A DNA stretch of 64,000 nucleotides from Colwellia sp. BRX10-3 (GTDB lineage Bacteria > Pseudomonadota > Gammaproteobacteria > Enterobacterales > Alteromonadaceae), in contig NZ_JACGWA010000010.1 in NCBI RefSeq assembly GCF_014077505.1, positions 1 through 64,000 on the forward strand. Reading direction: 5' to 3'. Of this stretch, positions 37,867 to 46,628 are shown piece after piece. Position 1 is the first letter of the stretch; the number at the start of each line of letters is the position of its first letter. Both the position numbers and the translations under genes were made by a program. The notes beneath the pieces are model-generated. The model had not been told where the DNA came from. It saw nothing but the letters and a program-made list of their open reading frames with translations, and made no database searches.

Positions 37867-39012
37867 CTAAGCTTTTTTCGCAGCAACGATTAAGTCGATA
37901 AAATGATCGAACAATGGAGCAGCATCAGCTGGACCCGGGCTCGCTTCAGGATGACCTTGGAAACTAAACGCCGGCTTGTCTGTGCGATGAATACCTTGAA
38001 TTGAACCATCAAATAGTGATGTGTGCGTCACTTTTAAGTTTTCAGGTAAGCTGTTTTCATCAACAGCGAAACCGTGATTTTGTGCCGTAATCATTACAAC
38101 ATTACGTGCGAAATCTTTAACCGGATGGTTGCCACCATGATGACCAAACTTCATTTTAATCGTTTTAGCGCCACTGGCTAAACCTAATAATTGATGGCCT
38201 AAACAAATACCAAACACTGGGATATCTGTTGTTAAGAATTTTTTGATTGCGCTAATAGCATAGTCACATGGTTCTGGGTCACCAGGACCATTTGATAAGA
38301 AAATACCATCTGGATTCATGGCTAATACTTCTTCAGCAGACGTTTGCGCCGGCACTACAGTTATCTTACAGCCGCGGTCCACTAACATACGGAGAATATT
38401 GCGTTTAGCACCAAAATCGTAAGCAACCACATGAAACTCTGATTTTTCAGGTGTAATATGGCCTTTTCCTAACTGCCAACTTCCTTCTGTCCACTGATAA
38501 GCTTCTTTGGTAGAAACAACTTTCGCTAAGTCCATACCTTTAAGGCCTGGAAAAGCTTGCGCTTGTGCTAGAGCCTTTGCTTCTTCTGCACTTGCATCAA
38601 TTAAGTCGCCCGCGATTATACAACCATTTTGAGCACCTTTCTCACGTAAAATACGCGTTAGTTTCCGGGTGTCTATATCGGCAATACCTAAAATATTTTT
38701 TGCTTTTAGGTAGTCGCCTAAACTTTGCTCACTGCGAAAATTACTCGCTAACAAAGGTAAGTCACGAATTACTAAACCTTTTGCCCAAATAGTGTCAGAT
38801 TCTTCATCTTCGCTATTGGTACCTGTGTTACCTATATGTGGATATGTAAGGGTAACAATTTGCTCTGCATACGAGGGATCTGTCAGAATTTCTTGGTAGC
38901 CAGTCATTGAAGTATTAAAAACTACTTCACCAACAGCCGCCCCTTCTGCACCGATAGCGGTGCCCTTAAATACAGTGCCGTCTTCAAGCACTAAAATGGC
39001 AGATTTAGTCAA
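37867..39012 (-). CDS. carA: carbamoyl-phosphate synthase small subunit
   Basis: A 381-residue glutaminase subunit that supplies ammonia to CarB. The N-terminal domain starts with [12 protein letters not shown]-like sequence, and the C-terminal class I amidotransferase domain has the nucleophile Cys in [12 protein letters not shown] near 270 and the His/Glu in GHPEASPGP near 353. AACGGAGGT gives a very strong ribosome binding site. The 301-bp leader before carA contains a TTTTGACGT/ACGTCAAAA dyad that may take part in control. Confidence 0.97.
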   Translation of the reverse strand: MTKSAILVLEDGTVFKGTAIGAEGAAVGEVVFNTSMTGYQEILTDPSYAEQIVTLTYPHIGNTGTNSEDEESDTIWAKGLVIRDLPLLASNFRSEQSLGDYLKAKNILGIADIDTRKLTRILREKGAQNGCIIAGDLIDASAEEAKALAQAQAFPGLKGMDLAKVVSTKEAYQWTEGSWQLGKGHITPEKSEFHVVAYDFGAKRNILRMLVDRGCKITVVPAQTSAEEVLAMNPDGIFLSNGPGDPEPCDYAISAIKKFLTTDIPVFGICLGHQLLGLASGAKTIKMKFGHHGGNHPVKDFARNVVMITAQNHGFAVDENSLPENLKVTHTSLFDGSIQGIHRTDKPAFSFQGHPEASPGPADAAPLFDHFIDLIVAAKKA

Positions 39013-39208
39013 TGTAACCTCCGTTAAGAAGAAAGAAAATCAATGGTAAAACAACTAATAATTTAACCATTAACGATAAAAAGCGATACATACAAAAAAT
39101 GCCAAAAAACTAACCTAGTTCATCATGAACAGTAAATTTTTGACAAAATCCACTTATTTTACGCTTGTAAGCTTCTTTCGTCTAGTGATAATTGTAAAAA
39201 CTCTCTGT

Positions 39209-39239
39209 TTTTGACGTTATTGATGTAAAGACGTCAAAA
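39209..39239. promoter_or_regulatory. dyad upstream of carA
   Basis: TTTTGACGT (39209–39217) is inverted as ACGTCAAAA (39231–39239) with a 13-base spacer, about 200 bp before the carA start. The rest of the 301-bp carA–dapB gap is AT-rich; no ArgR or PurR box of standard form was recognised. Confidence 0.4.
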
Positions 39240-39313
39240 CTAAAGCTTTTCTATAAAAAGTACCCGTAAATACTAACCATCTAGTCAGGTTTATATTCAC
39301 TAAAGTATTTTAG

Positions 39314-40120
39314 TTAATCTTTTAAACCTAGCACATCTTGCATATCATAAAAGCCGGCTTTGGCTTCGCTTAACCAAAATGCTGCGCGCATTGCGCCTAA
39401 AGCAAAGGTCATTCGTGAGCTGGCTTTATGGGTTAATTCGATTCTTTCACCAATATCAGCAAAGTATGCGGTATGCTCGCCAACAATATCGCCAGCTCTC
39501 ACCGTTGCAAAACCTATCGTTTCTCTGCTGCGCTCTTCGGTAATACCTTCTCTGCCATATACTGCAACTTCATTTAAATCGCGACCCAATGTATCGGCTA
39601 TAACTTGGCCCATTTTAACTGCGGTGCCTGATGGGGCGTCTTTCTTAAATCTATGGTGTGCTTCAAAAATTTCTATATCAGTATAATCGCCAATCGCTTT
39701 GGCCGTGATTTCAAGTAACTTAAACAATAAATTTACCCCAACACTAGTATTAGGTGCCAAAACAACCGGTATGTTATTGCCTGCGGCTTTAATTGTTTCT
39801 ACTTGCTGATCTGAAAACCCTGTAGTGCCTATGACCAGTGCTTTATTATGTTGCTGACACCATTCAAGATGCTCAAGTGTGGCTTCAATTGACGTAAAGT
39901 CAATTAACACATCAGCGGCTAATAACGTCTCAACATCTGTTGTTGTTTTTTGATCGATAGCACCAATACCAGCTATTTCACCTAAATCAAAATTTTCAAA
40001 TGATGAACCTACACGAACACTGCCACCAACAAGCTCAACAGATTTATGTTCTATTGCCGCTTGTATTAAATTGCGGCCCATACGTCCGCTACATCCTAAA
40101 ATGGCTACTTTTACTTTCAT
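39314..40120 (-). CDS. dapB: 4-hydroxy-tetrahydrodipicolinate reductase
   Basis: A 268-residue enzyme of the lysine/diaminopimelate pathway. It has the NAD(P)-binding motif [10 protein letters not shown], the TGTTGFS-like segment (VIGTTGFS), the catalytic [15 protein letters not shown] motif with His and Lys, and a substrate loop. It precedes carA on the same strand, as in E. coli. Its start overlaps the stop of the upstream small gene by ATGA. Confidence 0.96.
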   Translation of the reverse strand: MKVKVAILGCSGRMGRNLIQAAIEHKSVELVGGSVRVGSSFENFDLGEIAGIGAIDQKTTTDVETLLAADVLIDFTSIEATLEHLEWCQQHNKALVIGTTGFSDQQVETIKAAGNNIPVVLAPNTSVGVNLLFKLLEITAKAIGDYTDIEIFEAHHRFKKDAPSGTAVKMGQVIADTLGRDLNEVAVYGREGITEERSRETIGFATVRAGDIVGEHTAYFADIGERIELTHKASSRMTFALGAMRAAFWLSEAKAGFYDMQDVLGLKD

Positions 40121-40596
40121 AGCAACTTCTTCCTACTGGGTAATGTTATAAGGGTAATATCAGCATCAGCTGTATTATAAGCAATATTAAAAGCGGTATC
40201 TAAATCAACTGATTGGCTGAGCTCTTGTGACACTACATTAAAAATTCGCCACTGCGCTTCGTTCAACACTAGGTGGTAAAAAGCTGAAAAGTCGGTAAAA
40301 ACTTCGTCTTTAGGGCCAATAAACTGCCAATCAACACAAGCAAGTATTAAGCTTTCACTCAACTGACTAAAACTCGCTTTTAATGCGATGAAACGCTTTA
40401 TCTCTGCATGACTTAATACCGTAAATATATCTAAAAACTCTTGTTCAAATACTTTATCGCTATCAATTAATACCACTTTATCAGGCGTGTGCAAAGTACA
40501 AGGCAGCTGATAACACTGTTGCGTGTCTGCCATATTTTGCTGATAAAACGCCTTAGTGTAGCGCTGAAATAAATTTTCGATTGCTGATTTGTGCAT
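40117..40596 (-). CDS. hypothetical protein, NTF2-like fold suspected
   Basis: A 159-residue soluble protein. The pattern of an N-terminal helix ([16 protein letters not shown]), a beta-hairpin with CTLHTPD, and repeated beta strands ending in [10 protein letters not shown] resembles the SnoaL/NTF2-like fold, which is used for small enzymes and ligand-binding proteins. No catalytic residues are evident. It overlaps dapB by four bases (ATGA), so it is translated together with dapB, but its role is unknown. Confidence 0.6.
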   Translation of the reverse strand: MHKSAIENLFQRYTKAFYQQNMADTQQCYQLPCTLHTPDKVVLIDSDKVFEQEFLDIFTVLSHAEIKRFIALKASFSQLSESLILACVDWQFIGPKDEVFTDFSAFYHLVLNEAQWRIFNVVSQELSQSVDLDTAFNIAYNTADADITLITLPSRKKLL

Positions 40597-40635
40597 AACT
40601 CAAACTTAGTTGATATCTTTTTAAATTTAGCTTAT

Positions 40636-40663
40636 AAAAAAGCCCTCAACTGAGGGCTTTTTT
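40636..40663 (-). terminator. terminator after the FKBP gene
   Basis: GCCCTCA and TGAGGGC form a stem flanked by A6 and T6, so it can work in both directions; it lies 13 bp past the FKBP stop. Confidence 0.9.
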
Positions 40664-40675
40664 AAAATAGACTAA

Positions 40676-41299
40676 TTAGCTAACAATGGTTAATAGCTCA
40701 ACGTCGAATATCAAGGTTGCATAAGGAGGAATTGCACCTTGCGAGCCACGTTCACCGTAAGCTAAGCCGTAAGGCACATATAAACGCCATTTTGAACCTT
40801 CAGCCATTAATTGTAATGCTTCAGTCCAACCAGCAATAACGCCGCCTACTGGAAACTCAGCAGGTTGACCACGGTCAACAGAACTATCAAAAATATCGCC
40901 ATTGATGAATGTACCGTGGTAATGCACACGCACTGTACTAGCAGCTGTTGGCTTTTCGCCTTCACCTGTTGCTATTACTTCGTACTGTAAACCTGATTCA
41001 GTTGTTGTTACTTCATCACGTTTTGCATTTTCGACTAAGAAAGCTTCACCTTCAGCTGACTTTTCTTTAGCTTCAGCTTGCTCTAGTTCTTGCATCTTTT
41101 GCGATATAATACCGAATGCTTCATTTAAGTCTTCATCAGATACTTGGCTTTCAGTATTAGCAATAGCATCAGCTAAACCAGCTTGCACAGCAGATACGTC
41201 AAAATCTTTAAAAGGATTGTTACGTAGTTGGTCACCTAGTTGACGACCTACACCATAACTTACGCGTTGTTCGATTGTTTCAAGTTTATTTTCAGACAT
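40676..41299 (-). CDS. fklB: FKBP-type peptidyl-prolyl cis-trans isomerase
   Basis: A 207-residue PPIase of the FklB type. The N-terminal dimerisation domain (about 1–90, ETIEQRVSYGVGRQLGDQL) is followed by the FKBP domain with VRVHYHGTFINGDIFDSS, AEFPVGGVIAGWTEAL and the ending IPPYATLIFDVELL. It has no signal peptide, so it acts in the cytoplasm like E. coli FklB (206 residues), rather than in the periplasm like FkpA. It catalyses proline isomerisation during folding. A terminator separates it from the dapB operon. Confidence 0.9.
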   Translation of the reverse strand: MSENKLETIEQRVSYGVGRQLGDQLRNNPFKDFDVSAVQAGLADAIANTESQVSDEDLNEAFGIISQKMQELEQAEAKEKSAEGEAFLVENAKRDEVTTTESGLQYEVIATGEGEKPTAASTVRVHYHGTFINGDIFDSSVDRGQPAEFPVGGVIAGWTEALQLMAEGSKWRLYVPYGLAYGERGSQGAIPPYATLIFDVELLTIVS

Positions 41300-41455
41300 T
41301 ATTTAATCTTCACTTAATTGATACGATAAAAATTCGCGATACAATAGCATAAATTTAACGCCCTCTGAAGTGCTAGCAAGGGTCAATTTGTTATTTATTA
41401 TAAATTTTTGATCTTTAATTAGCTGTGACAGTTCATGGTTTGCAATTTCCAAGCG

Positions 41456-42445
41456 TTACTGCGAAGTTTCAGTGATTTTCTGATAACACTGTGTTAACAC
41501 CGGGGCTGATAAATTTAAATCTTTAACTAAAATCATAGGGTATGCAATTAACACATCAAACTCAGAATTATTTCCTGCGGCCAAATCTCGCTGCATTGAT
41601 GTTTCGCTGCTGTCAGGTAAACGTGATAAAAAGCTTAATGTTTCTTTAATATGTTTATCGCCAAGATTTACCCCTGCCTTGCGTGCTATGTCTGCATATT
41701 CATTAACAATGCGCTCCAATAAAAATGCAATATGACTTTGCGCACGAATTTCGCCTAAATTTAGTTTTCTCGCTGACGCTAAAGCACCCCAGGCAGCAAC
41801 AAGTATAAACTTTCGCCACAAGGCAAGCTCAATATCACTGGTTACCCCTACACTAATGCCAGCTAATTTTAAACGCTTAGCTATAGCACTAAGCTGTTCT
41901 GTTTCTTCATCTTGTAAAGCAACACTTTGCTCACTCATTTGTTCACTAGTACTATCAACTGAAGCTTTATAAGTAAAAGCCCCTAAAGTGATATGAGGCT
42001 TTGCGCCAGTATGATTGATAACACCTGTAGTGGTTTTCTCGGCAATAATTTTTGCTAAACCGCCAATAATATTTTCTCGTGCGATACCCTGCTCTTGCAT
42101 AACATCTGCAGCGTTAACACCGTTTAATAAAGGTATTACGCGTGTGTTCTTTACTATTAATGGTTTTAGTTGTGCAATAGCTATGGGTAATTGATACGAC
42201 TTTACGCAGAAAAATATAACATCCGCTGGTGTTTCTAGGCTATTTGCCGTTATGTTTTCGGCATTCAAAACATTAACTTTATCTAACTGCACATCACCTT
42301 CAATACTCTTGATGGTTAAACCCGATGTTTGCATAGTTTGAAATTGTTCGCCACGGGCAACAAAAGTAACATTTTCGCCATGCTGCGCTAAACGGCCACC
42401 AAAATAACCGCCAACGGCACCACAGCCGACAATAACAAAATGCAT
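41456..42445 (-). CDS. 2-dehydropantoate 2-reductase family protein
   Basis: A 329-residue NADPH-dependent reductase of the ketopantoate reductase family. The N-terminal nucleotide motif GCGAVGGYFGGRLA, the VTFVARG segment and a C-terminal all-helical domain with the Lys of ELALWRKFILVAAWGAL are present. PanE makes pantoate for coenzyme A, but family members with other 2-oxo acid substrates are frequent, so I do not assign panE. An internal stretch rich in Glu/Gln/Ser (about 165–185) is an unusual insertion. ATG at 42445 follows GGAAGA; a GTG one codon earlier is less likely. Confidence 0.8.
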   Translation of the reverse strand: MHFVIVGCGAVGGYFGGRLAQHGENVTFVARGEQFQTMQTSGLTIKSIEGDVQLDKVNVLNAENITANSLETPADVIFFCVKSYQLPIAIAQLKPLIVKNTRVIPLLNGVNAADVMQEQGIARENIIGGLAKIIAEKTTTGVINHTGAKPHITLGAFTYKASVDSTSEQMSEQSVALQDEETEQLSAIAKRLKLAGISVGVTSDIELALWRKFILVAAWGALASARKLNLGEIRAQSHIAFLLERIVNEYADIARKAGVNLGDKHIKETLSFLSRLPDSSETSMQRDLAAGNNSEFDVLIAYPMILVKDLNLSAPVLTQCYQKITETSQ

Positions 42446-42585
42446 CACTCTTCCTTTTAGTCCTAATTTAGGTAGAAGTTTATCATGAAGATACTCAAAT
42501 GATCAGAAGCTTCGGGGGCAAAACTAAAATAACAATAATTTGTGATACCCATGATTTCAACTAAACTTTTAGGTTGTACACAACT

Positions 42586-42607
42586 GTTTCACCTATATAG
42601 ATGAAAC
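42586..42607. promoter_or_regulatory. 22-bp near-perfect palindrome upstream of the copper-type cluster
   Basis: The half-site GTTTCACCTAT is mirrored by ATAGATGAAAC, with a single mismatched pair (C against A). It is 173 bp before the lipoprotein start and about 140 bp before the other divergent gene's start. Its symmetry and length suit a dimeric repressor; no known box was recognised. Confidence 0.5.
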
Positions 42608-42659
42608 AACGACATCTAATCAGCAAGAACATAGTTAGTATTAGAAAAACAGACACACG

Positions 42660-42698
42660 TTTAATTGCAGTATTTAATTGCAGTATTTAATTGCAGTA
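42660..42698 (+). repeat. three perfect 13-bp tandem repeats (TTTAATTGCAGTA)
   Basis: Three exact, contiguous copies end 81 bp before the lipoprotein start codon. Each unit contains TTGCAG, a weak -35-like hexamer. They may be regulator-binding iterons or a slippage-made repeat that alters promoter spacing. Confidence 0.85.
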
Positions 42699-42779
42699 AA
42701 TGGTATGGAGTAATGTTTATCTGTTTTTATGAGTTTGTTCAAAAATATAATACAAACAAATAACTCAAGGGACATTATC

Positions 42780-44153
42780 ATGAGCAAAGTTATACTAATT
42801 GCCTTAGCTATACTATTACTTAGTGGTTGTAGCGACGCTAGCAAAACATCGAATACTGCAACAATTGATAAAACTAAAACGAGTAGTAAAGCTAATATAG
42901 AACAAACGACTACAAAAAATAGTGCGACTAACATTGAAGAAACTCAAGCAATGGTATTGCTTAGTGGTCTACCAACATTAGGGACTACCGATAGTATCGC
43001 TATTATTGAAATGGATCCCGACTCGGCCAATTTTGGCAATATACTTTATGACTATTCACTCCCCAAACTTGATGCGCCTATGCACCATCTGTATTACAGC
43101 CCTAATGGACGTTTGTATGCGACTGGGCTGGGTTCACAATGCAGCTTAGCTGAAATTGACTTAGTTAGAAACGCAAAAGCTGAGCCGGTAATTAGTAATT
43201 TCGAATGCCTGAATACCAATGGACAAAATGTCGGAGAAGATATTATGTGGCATAACGTCAATGGTGAACTAACGATGTTCGTTACCTTTATGGGCGGCTC
43301 TGATTTAACTCAAATTGACGCTGGTACAGTCGGCGTATTCAACGCCCAAACTAATGAAGTCATTAAAATTATCGAAGCAAGAAAGTCTCAAGTAGAAGCA
43401 GGTCAGCCATATATCATGTTCCCGCATGGTATTTCAGCTTATGGCGATAGAATGGTAGTAACATCTTCTACTCACCCAACCATTGCTACAGAAATTGGCA
43501 ATACCATAACCATTATCGACTTAAACACTTTAAAACCAATCGAAACCATTGTCATTGAAGATGCCAAGCCTGTTGGGTTCCCATCATCTCCTGTCGAAGT
43601 GCTTTTTGTGCGCCCCAGTATTATCGAAGGAGTCGAGCCTGCTATTTTAGTAAACACCTTATTCGGTTTTGAAACCTGGAGAGTACCTTATAATGCGAAA
43701 ACTAAAACATTCAGTACACCTGAAAAGTTATACAACGGAGCAACAGAAGGTACAGCCGTACCGTTAGAGTTTTATGGTAATGAAGATGAATTATTTATCA
43801 GCCATGGCGTGCCCGGTATAGTCAAGCGCTACGATTTAAAACAATTACCTAGCTTAGTATCGTCAGGTGAAGATATAAAAGCAGAAAACGGTGCGCACCA
43901 TATGATATTTTATAAAACCGCTGCCGGTCGCAAGCTCATTGCCGTACAAAACAATTTATTAAATTTGGGCGATGCTAAAGACAATGATCCGACCGACGTA
44001 GATTTTCTAGTGAAATTAAATCACCACTCAGTCACCGTACATGACCTTCTCACAGGAGAGCGACTTGGCGAAATTAACTTCAAAGAAAAATACAAAAAAG
44101 GCATCGATAACATTGAAGCTTTATTTGGCTCAGGCTTTACGCACCATCATTAA
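42780..44153 (+). CDS. lipoprotein beta-propeller, SBP56/methanethiol oxidase-like
   Basis: A 457-residue lipoprotein. The signal peptide ends in the lipobox LSGC (Cys17) with Ser at +2, so it should go to the outer membrane. The rest is a repeat-rich beta-propeller. Its first part, SIAIIEMDPDSANFG...YSLPKLDAPMHHL, resembles the SBP56 signature 'VDVDPkSP...LPMPN...ELHHSGW', and MFPHGISAYGDRMVVTSS and NGAHHMIFY fall where SBP56 has its other His-containing blades. SBP56 is a copper-dependent methanethiol oxidase in methylotrophs. The C-terminus is THHH. AAGGGA precedes the ATG at 42780. It is five bases before a MauG/MbnH-like gene. The family link is a motif-level judgement; another YVTN-type propeller is possible. 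Confidence 0.6.
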   Translation: MSKVILIALAILLLSGCSDASKTSNTATIDKTKTSSKANIEQTTTKNSATNIEETQAMVLLSGLPTLGTTDSIAIIEMDPDSANFGNILYDYSLPKLDAPMHHLYYSPNGRLYATGLGSQCSLAEIDLVRNAKAEPVISNFECLNTNGQNVGEDIMWHNVNGELTMFVTFMGGSDLTQIDAGTVGVFNAQTNEVIKIIEARKSQVEAGQPYIMFPHGISAYGDRMVVTSSTHPTIATEIGNTITIIDLNTLKPIETIVIEDAKPVGFPSSPVEVLFVRPSIIEGVEPAILVNTLFGFETWRVPYNAKTKTFSTPEKLYNGATEGTAVPLEFYGNEDELFISHGVPGIVKRYDLKQLPSLVSSGEDIKAENGAHHMIFYKTAAGRKLIAVQNNLLNLGDAKDNDPTDVDFLVKLNHHSVTVHDLLTGERLGEINFKEKYKKGIDNIEALFGSGFTHHH

Positions 44154-44158
44154 TCATC

Positions 44159-45286
44159 ATGAAAATTGCCACAATAGTTGTCGCTATCGCTGTTTTATTT
44201 ATAGCGTCAACTATTTACACTCAACAAAATAAAAAACTAGACACACACCTGGTCGAATTCACCGCACCATTTGTTTTTGGCCGTTTTAACTTGCCAGAAA
44301 ATAATCCCTTAACCCAAGAATCAGTTTTACTCGGCAGAAGGCTTTTTTACGATCCTATATTGTCTAGCAACAATCAAGTGTCTTGTGCGACCTGCCATAA
44401 GCAAGCACTGGCCTTTACTGACGGTTTAAAAACATCAGTAGGCATATCAGGAAATCCCCTTGCTTTCAATTCCATGAGCTTAGTGAATTTAATGTGGGGA
44501 CCCAGACATTTTTTTTGGGATGGTCGTGTTTCATCGCTAGAAGAGCAAGCAATTCATCCGATCGCCCATGTTGATGAAATGGCGCGTAATATCGAAGAAC
44601 TAATCGTGGATTTAAATAATGATGAGACCTATAAAAAACTATTTAAACAGGCTTTTGGCAATATAAGCGAACAAAACATAGCGAAAGCGTTAGCTAATTT
44701 TCAGCGGACATTGATTTCAGCTAATTCACGATACGACCAATATTTACGTGGTGAAATATCCCTTACTGCCAAAGAGGAACAAGGCCGTAAGCTTTTCATG
44801 GCTCATCCTGATACTAAAGTGGTATTACGCGGGGGGAATTGCATTGATTGTCATAGCCAATTTCTCACCAGTGGCTTTGGCACTGCGTTTGATGGCTTTA
44901 GCAATAATGGTTTAGATGATGATCAAACATTACAACCTGGCTTATTTACGTTAACTAACAATGAAATGCATCGAGGCTTATTCAAAGCACCAACATTACG
45001 CAATATAGCTGTTACATCTCCTTATATGCATGATGGGCGTTTTGCTACTTTGCAGGAGGTTTTAGCACACTACAATGGCGGTATTAAGCGCAGTAAAACG
45101 CTCAGCCCATTAATTATTGAAGCAGATAATATTGCCAAAACACAAAGCGACCATATTAGCTTAAACCTCAATGATAATGAAATAACCGCTATCATCGCAT
45201 TTTTACATACGCTAACTGATGAAAAATTCTTGGCTAACCGTGCTTTTTCAAGCCCTTTTATGGCAGAAAATAATGATGATGACTAA
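44159..45286 (+). CDS. di-heme cytochrome, MauG/MbnH-like (cytochrome c peroxidase family)
   Basis: A 375-residue di-heme protein. An N-terminal helix (about 3–18) exports or anchors it in the periplasm. Two c-type heme sites are present: CATCH at 76–80 and CIDCH at 228–232. Family features include LGRRLFYDPILS, the FWDGRVSSLEEQA segment and SPYMHDGRFATL at 287–298. Relatives are bacterial cytochrome c peroxidases, MauG (builds the tryptophan quinone in methylamine dehydrogenase) and MbnH (turns a Trp in MbnP into kynurenine). Because an MbnP-like gene overlaps its 3′ end, the MbnH role is the best guess. It follows the propeller lipoprotein gene by five bases. Confidence 0.8.
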   Translation: MKIATIVVAIAVLFIASTIYTQQNKKLDTHLVEFTAPFVFGRFNLPENNPLTQESVLLGRRLFYDPILSSNNQVSCATCHKQALAFTDGLKTSVGISGNPLAFNSMSLVNLMWGPRHFFWDGRVSSLEEQAIHPIAHVDEMARNIEELIVDLNNDETYKKLFKQAFGNISEQNIAKALANFQRTLISANSRYDQYLRGEISLTAKEEQGRKLFMAHPDTKVVLRGGNCIDCHSQFLTSGFGTAFDGFSNNGLDDDQTLQPGLFTLTNNEMHRGLFKAPTLRNIAVTSPYMHDGRFATLQEVLAHYNGGIKRSKTLSPLIIEADNIAKTQSDHISLNLNDNEITAIIAFLHTLTDEKFLANRAFSSPFMAENNDDD

Positions 45287-46055
45287 ATCAACTAAGGTTA
45301 CTTTGGTTTTTGGTACGCTACTATTAACCGCTGGCTTAGCTATATCTTCATTTTGGCTTCGAGCTTTACCGCAAGACTTAACGATTCGCTTTCATCCCTA
45401 TGTTGGCGATAAACCTTTAGTTTTAAATAGCCAAAGCTATAAAAACCCTGGCGGTGATGGTGAATTTTCAATAAGAGATTTTCAATTATTTATCAGCAAT
45501 ATTGCCTTAGAGTTCTCCAAGAAAACTATTAACGAAGCAGAAAGCTATCATCTTGTTAGGTTTGACGGAGATAGCACATTCGACCAATTTGTTATTCCTA
45601 ATATCAAAATACAAAACCTTCGGAAGCTATCATTTGGCATTGGCATTGATCCAAAAGCAAATGGCGCTATTTTATTTTCGGGCGATTTAGATCCTAATAG
45701 TAGAATGGCTTGGAATTGGCAAGTGGGTTATAAATTTTTGCTATTAGAAGGCACACTTACATTAAGGGAAAGCCAACTGCCACTGGTTTATCATATTGGC
45801 TTTGACGAAAGCTATACTAAACTCAATTTTGACATTGCGCCTGAAATAAATGCAAAAAATGGTGTCATTAATTTCAAAATAGATCTTCGCCGTTTGTTTC
45901 AAAAGTCCAGTAAAGTGGCCAAGTCGTCGATAAGGCTAAAATCAAACGAAGACATTGAATATATTGATATGTCTGAAATGTCTCATGTAAAATTCTCTCC
46001 TGTAGATGTAAAAGCCATCGCAATAGGCTTTCATGACTTTATCAGTATTTTATAA
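45273..46055 (+). CDS. MbnP-like copper-binding protein
   Basis: A 260-residue exported protein with an N-terminal hydrophobic helix (about 9–28). The body matches the MbnP family pattern: LTIRFHPYVGDKPLVLNSQSY, a SIRDFQLFISNIAL strand, MAWNWQVGYKFLLLEG at 145–160 and LVYHIGFDESY at 171–181. In MbnP a Trp is converted to kynurenine by its partner MbnH and, with His residues, binds Cu(I); W147 and W149 and H41, H93, H174 are candidates here. It overlaps the di-heme gene by 14 bases, which supports a shared function. Three adjacent ATG codons leave the exact start open (45273, 45276 or 45279). Confidence 0.75.
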   Translation: MMMTKSTKVTLVFGTLLLTAGLAISSFWLRALPQDLTIRFHPYVGDKPLVLNSQSYKNPGGDGEFSIRDFQLFISNIALEFSKKTINEAESYHLVRFDGDSTFDQFVIPNIKIQNLRKLSFGIGIDPKANGAILFSGDLDPNSRMAWNWQVGYKFLLLEGTLTLRESQLPLVYHIGFDESYTKLNFDIAPEINAKNGVINFKIDLRRLFQKSSKVAKSSIRLKSNEDIEYIDMSEMSHVKFSPVDVKAIAIGFHDFISIL

Positions 46056-46415
46056 TTTCTATTCCTTTAATATAAACATTCCTACAGCGAAAATTGTTAT
46101 TCACTCAATATAACAACAGACTTGACTTAAAAACCTAAAAGTAAACTTAAGATAACTATTACTCGAATAAAACTGACTTAAGCTAGTATTAATCATAACC
46201 AAAGCCTGCTGAAAATATCTCTAAAAATGATTTTTTCACTAATTAACCTTCATTTACACTTATCATTAGAGTAAAAAACGACCTGCCCATTTAGTCCTTT
46301 AAAAGTACAAATAAAGGCTTTTGCACCAAAAAAAGCTATCTGCACTACTTAACCACAATAAAAAAAACATAATAAACCACTGAATTAAAAGATTAATATA
46401 ATTTTTATCATAAAA
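46056..46415. other. AT-rich intergenic region before the mannitol locus
   Basis: About 360 bp without genes. No clear terminator follows the MbnP-like gene. Scattered A/T runs are present but no convincing structure. Confidence 0.35.
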
Positions 46416-46469
46416 TGCGCACATTTTTTGCACAAACTGGTTGACGAGAAAACCTCACCATGGGAATAT
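46416..46469 (+). promoter_or_regulatory. putative promoter and activator site of the mannitol locus
   Basis: TTGACG (46441–46446) and GAATAT (46464–46469) are spaced by 17 bases, a reasonable sigma-70 promoter. Directly upstream, 46416–46437 holds TGCGCACATTTTTTGCACA; on the minus strand TGTGC occurs twice with 11-bp periodicity, one helical turn, which fits an activator such as the SorC regulator encoded in this locus. Confidence 0.45.
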
Positions 46470-46628
46470 GACCATCAGTTGAGTAATTGCCCGTTTAGTA
46501 TTTTTTGCCAACTAAAAGCAAAAATGTAATAGATATAAAATTACTAACAACACACAAAATATACAGGGTTCACCATGTTTAAAAACATACAACAAACACT
46601 AACGTCAACAAGCAAAAAGGGAATTAAT

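Noticed and set aside
41456-42445. Assigning the ketopantoate-reductase-family gene as panE
   Set aside because: The family has several paralogues with different substrates and no pantothenate genes are adjacent, so only the family name is given.
42660-42698. The three 13-bp repeats as a CRISPR array or replication origin
   Set aside because: Repeats are contiguous without spacers, there are no cas genes, and no replication initiator or DnaA-box cluster is present.
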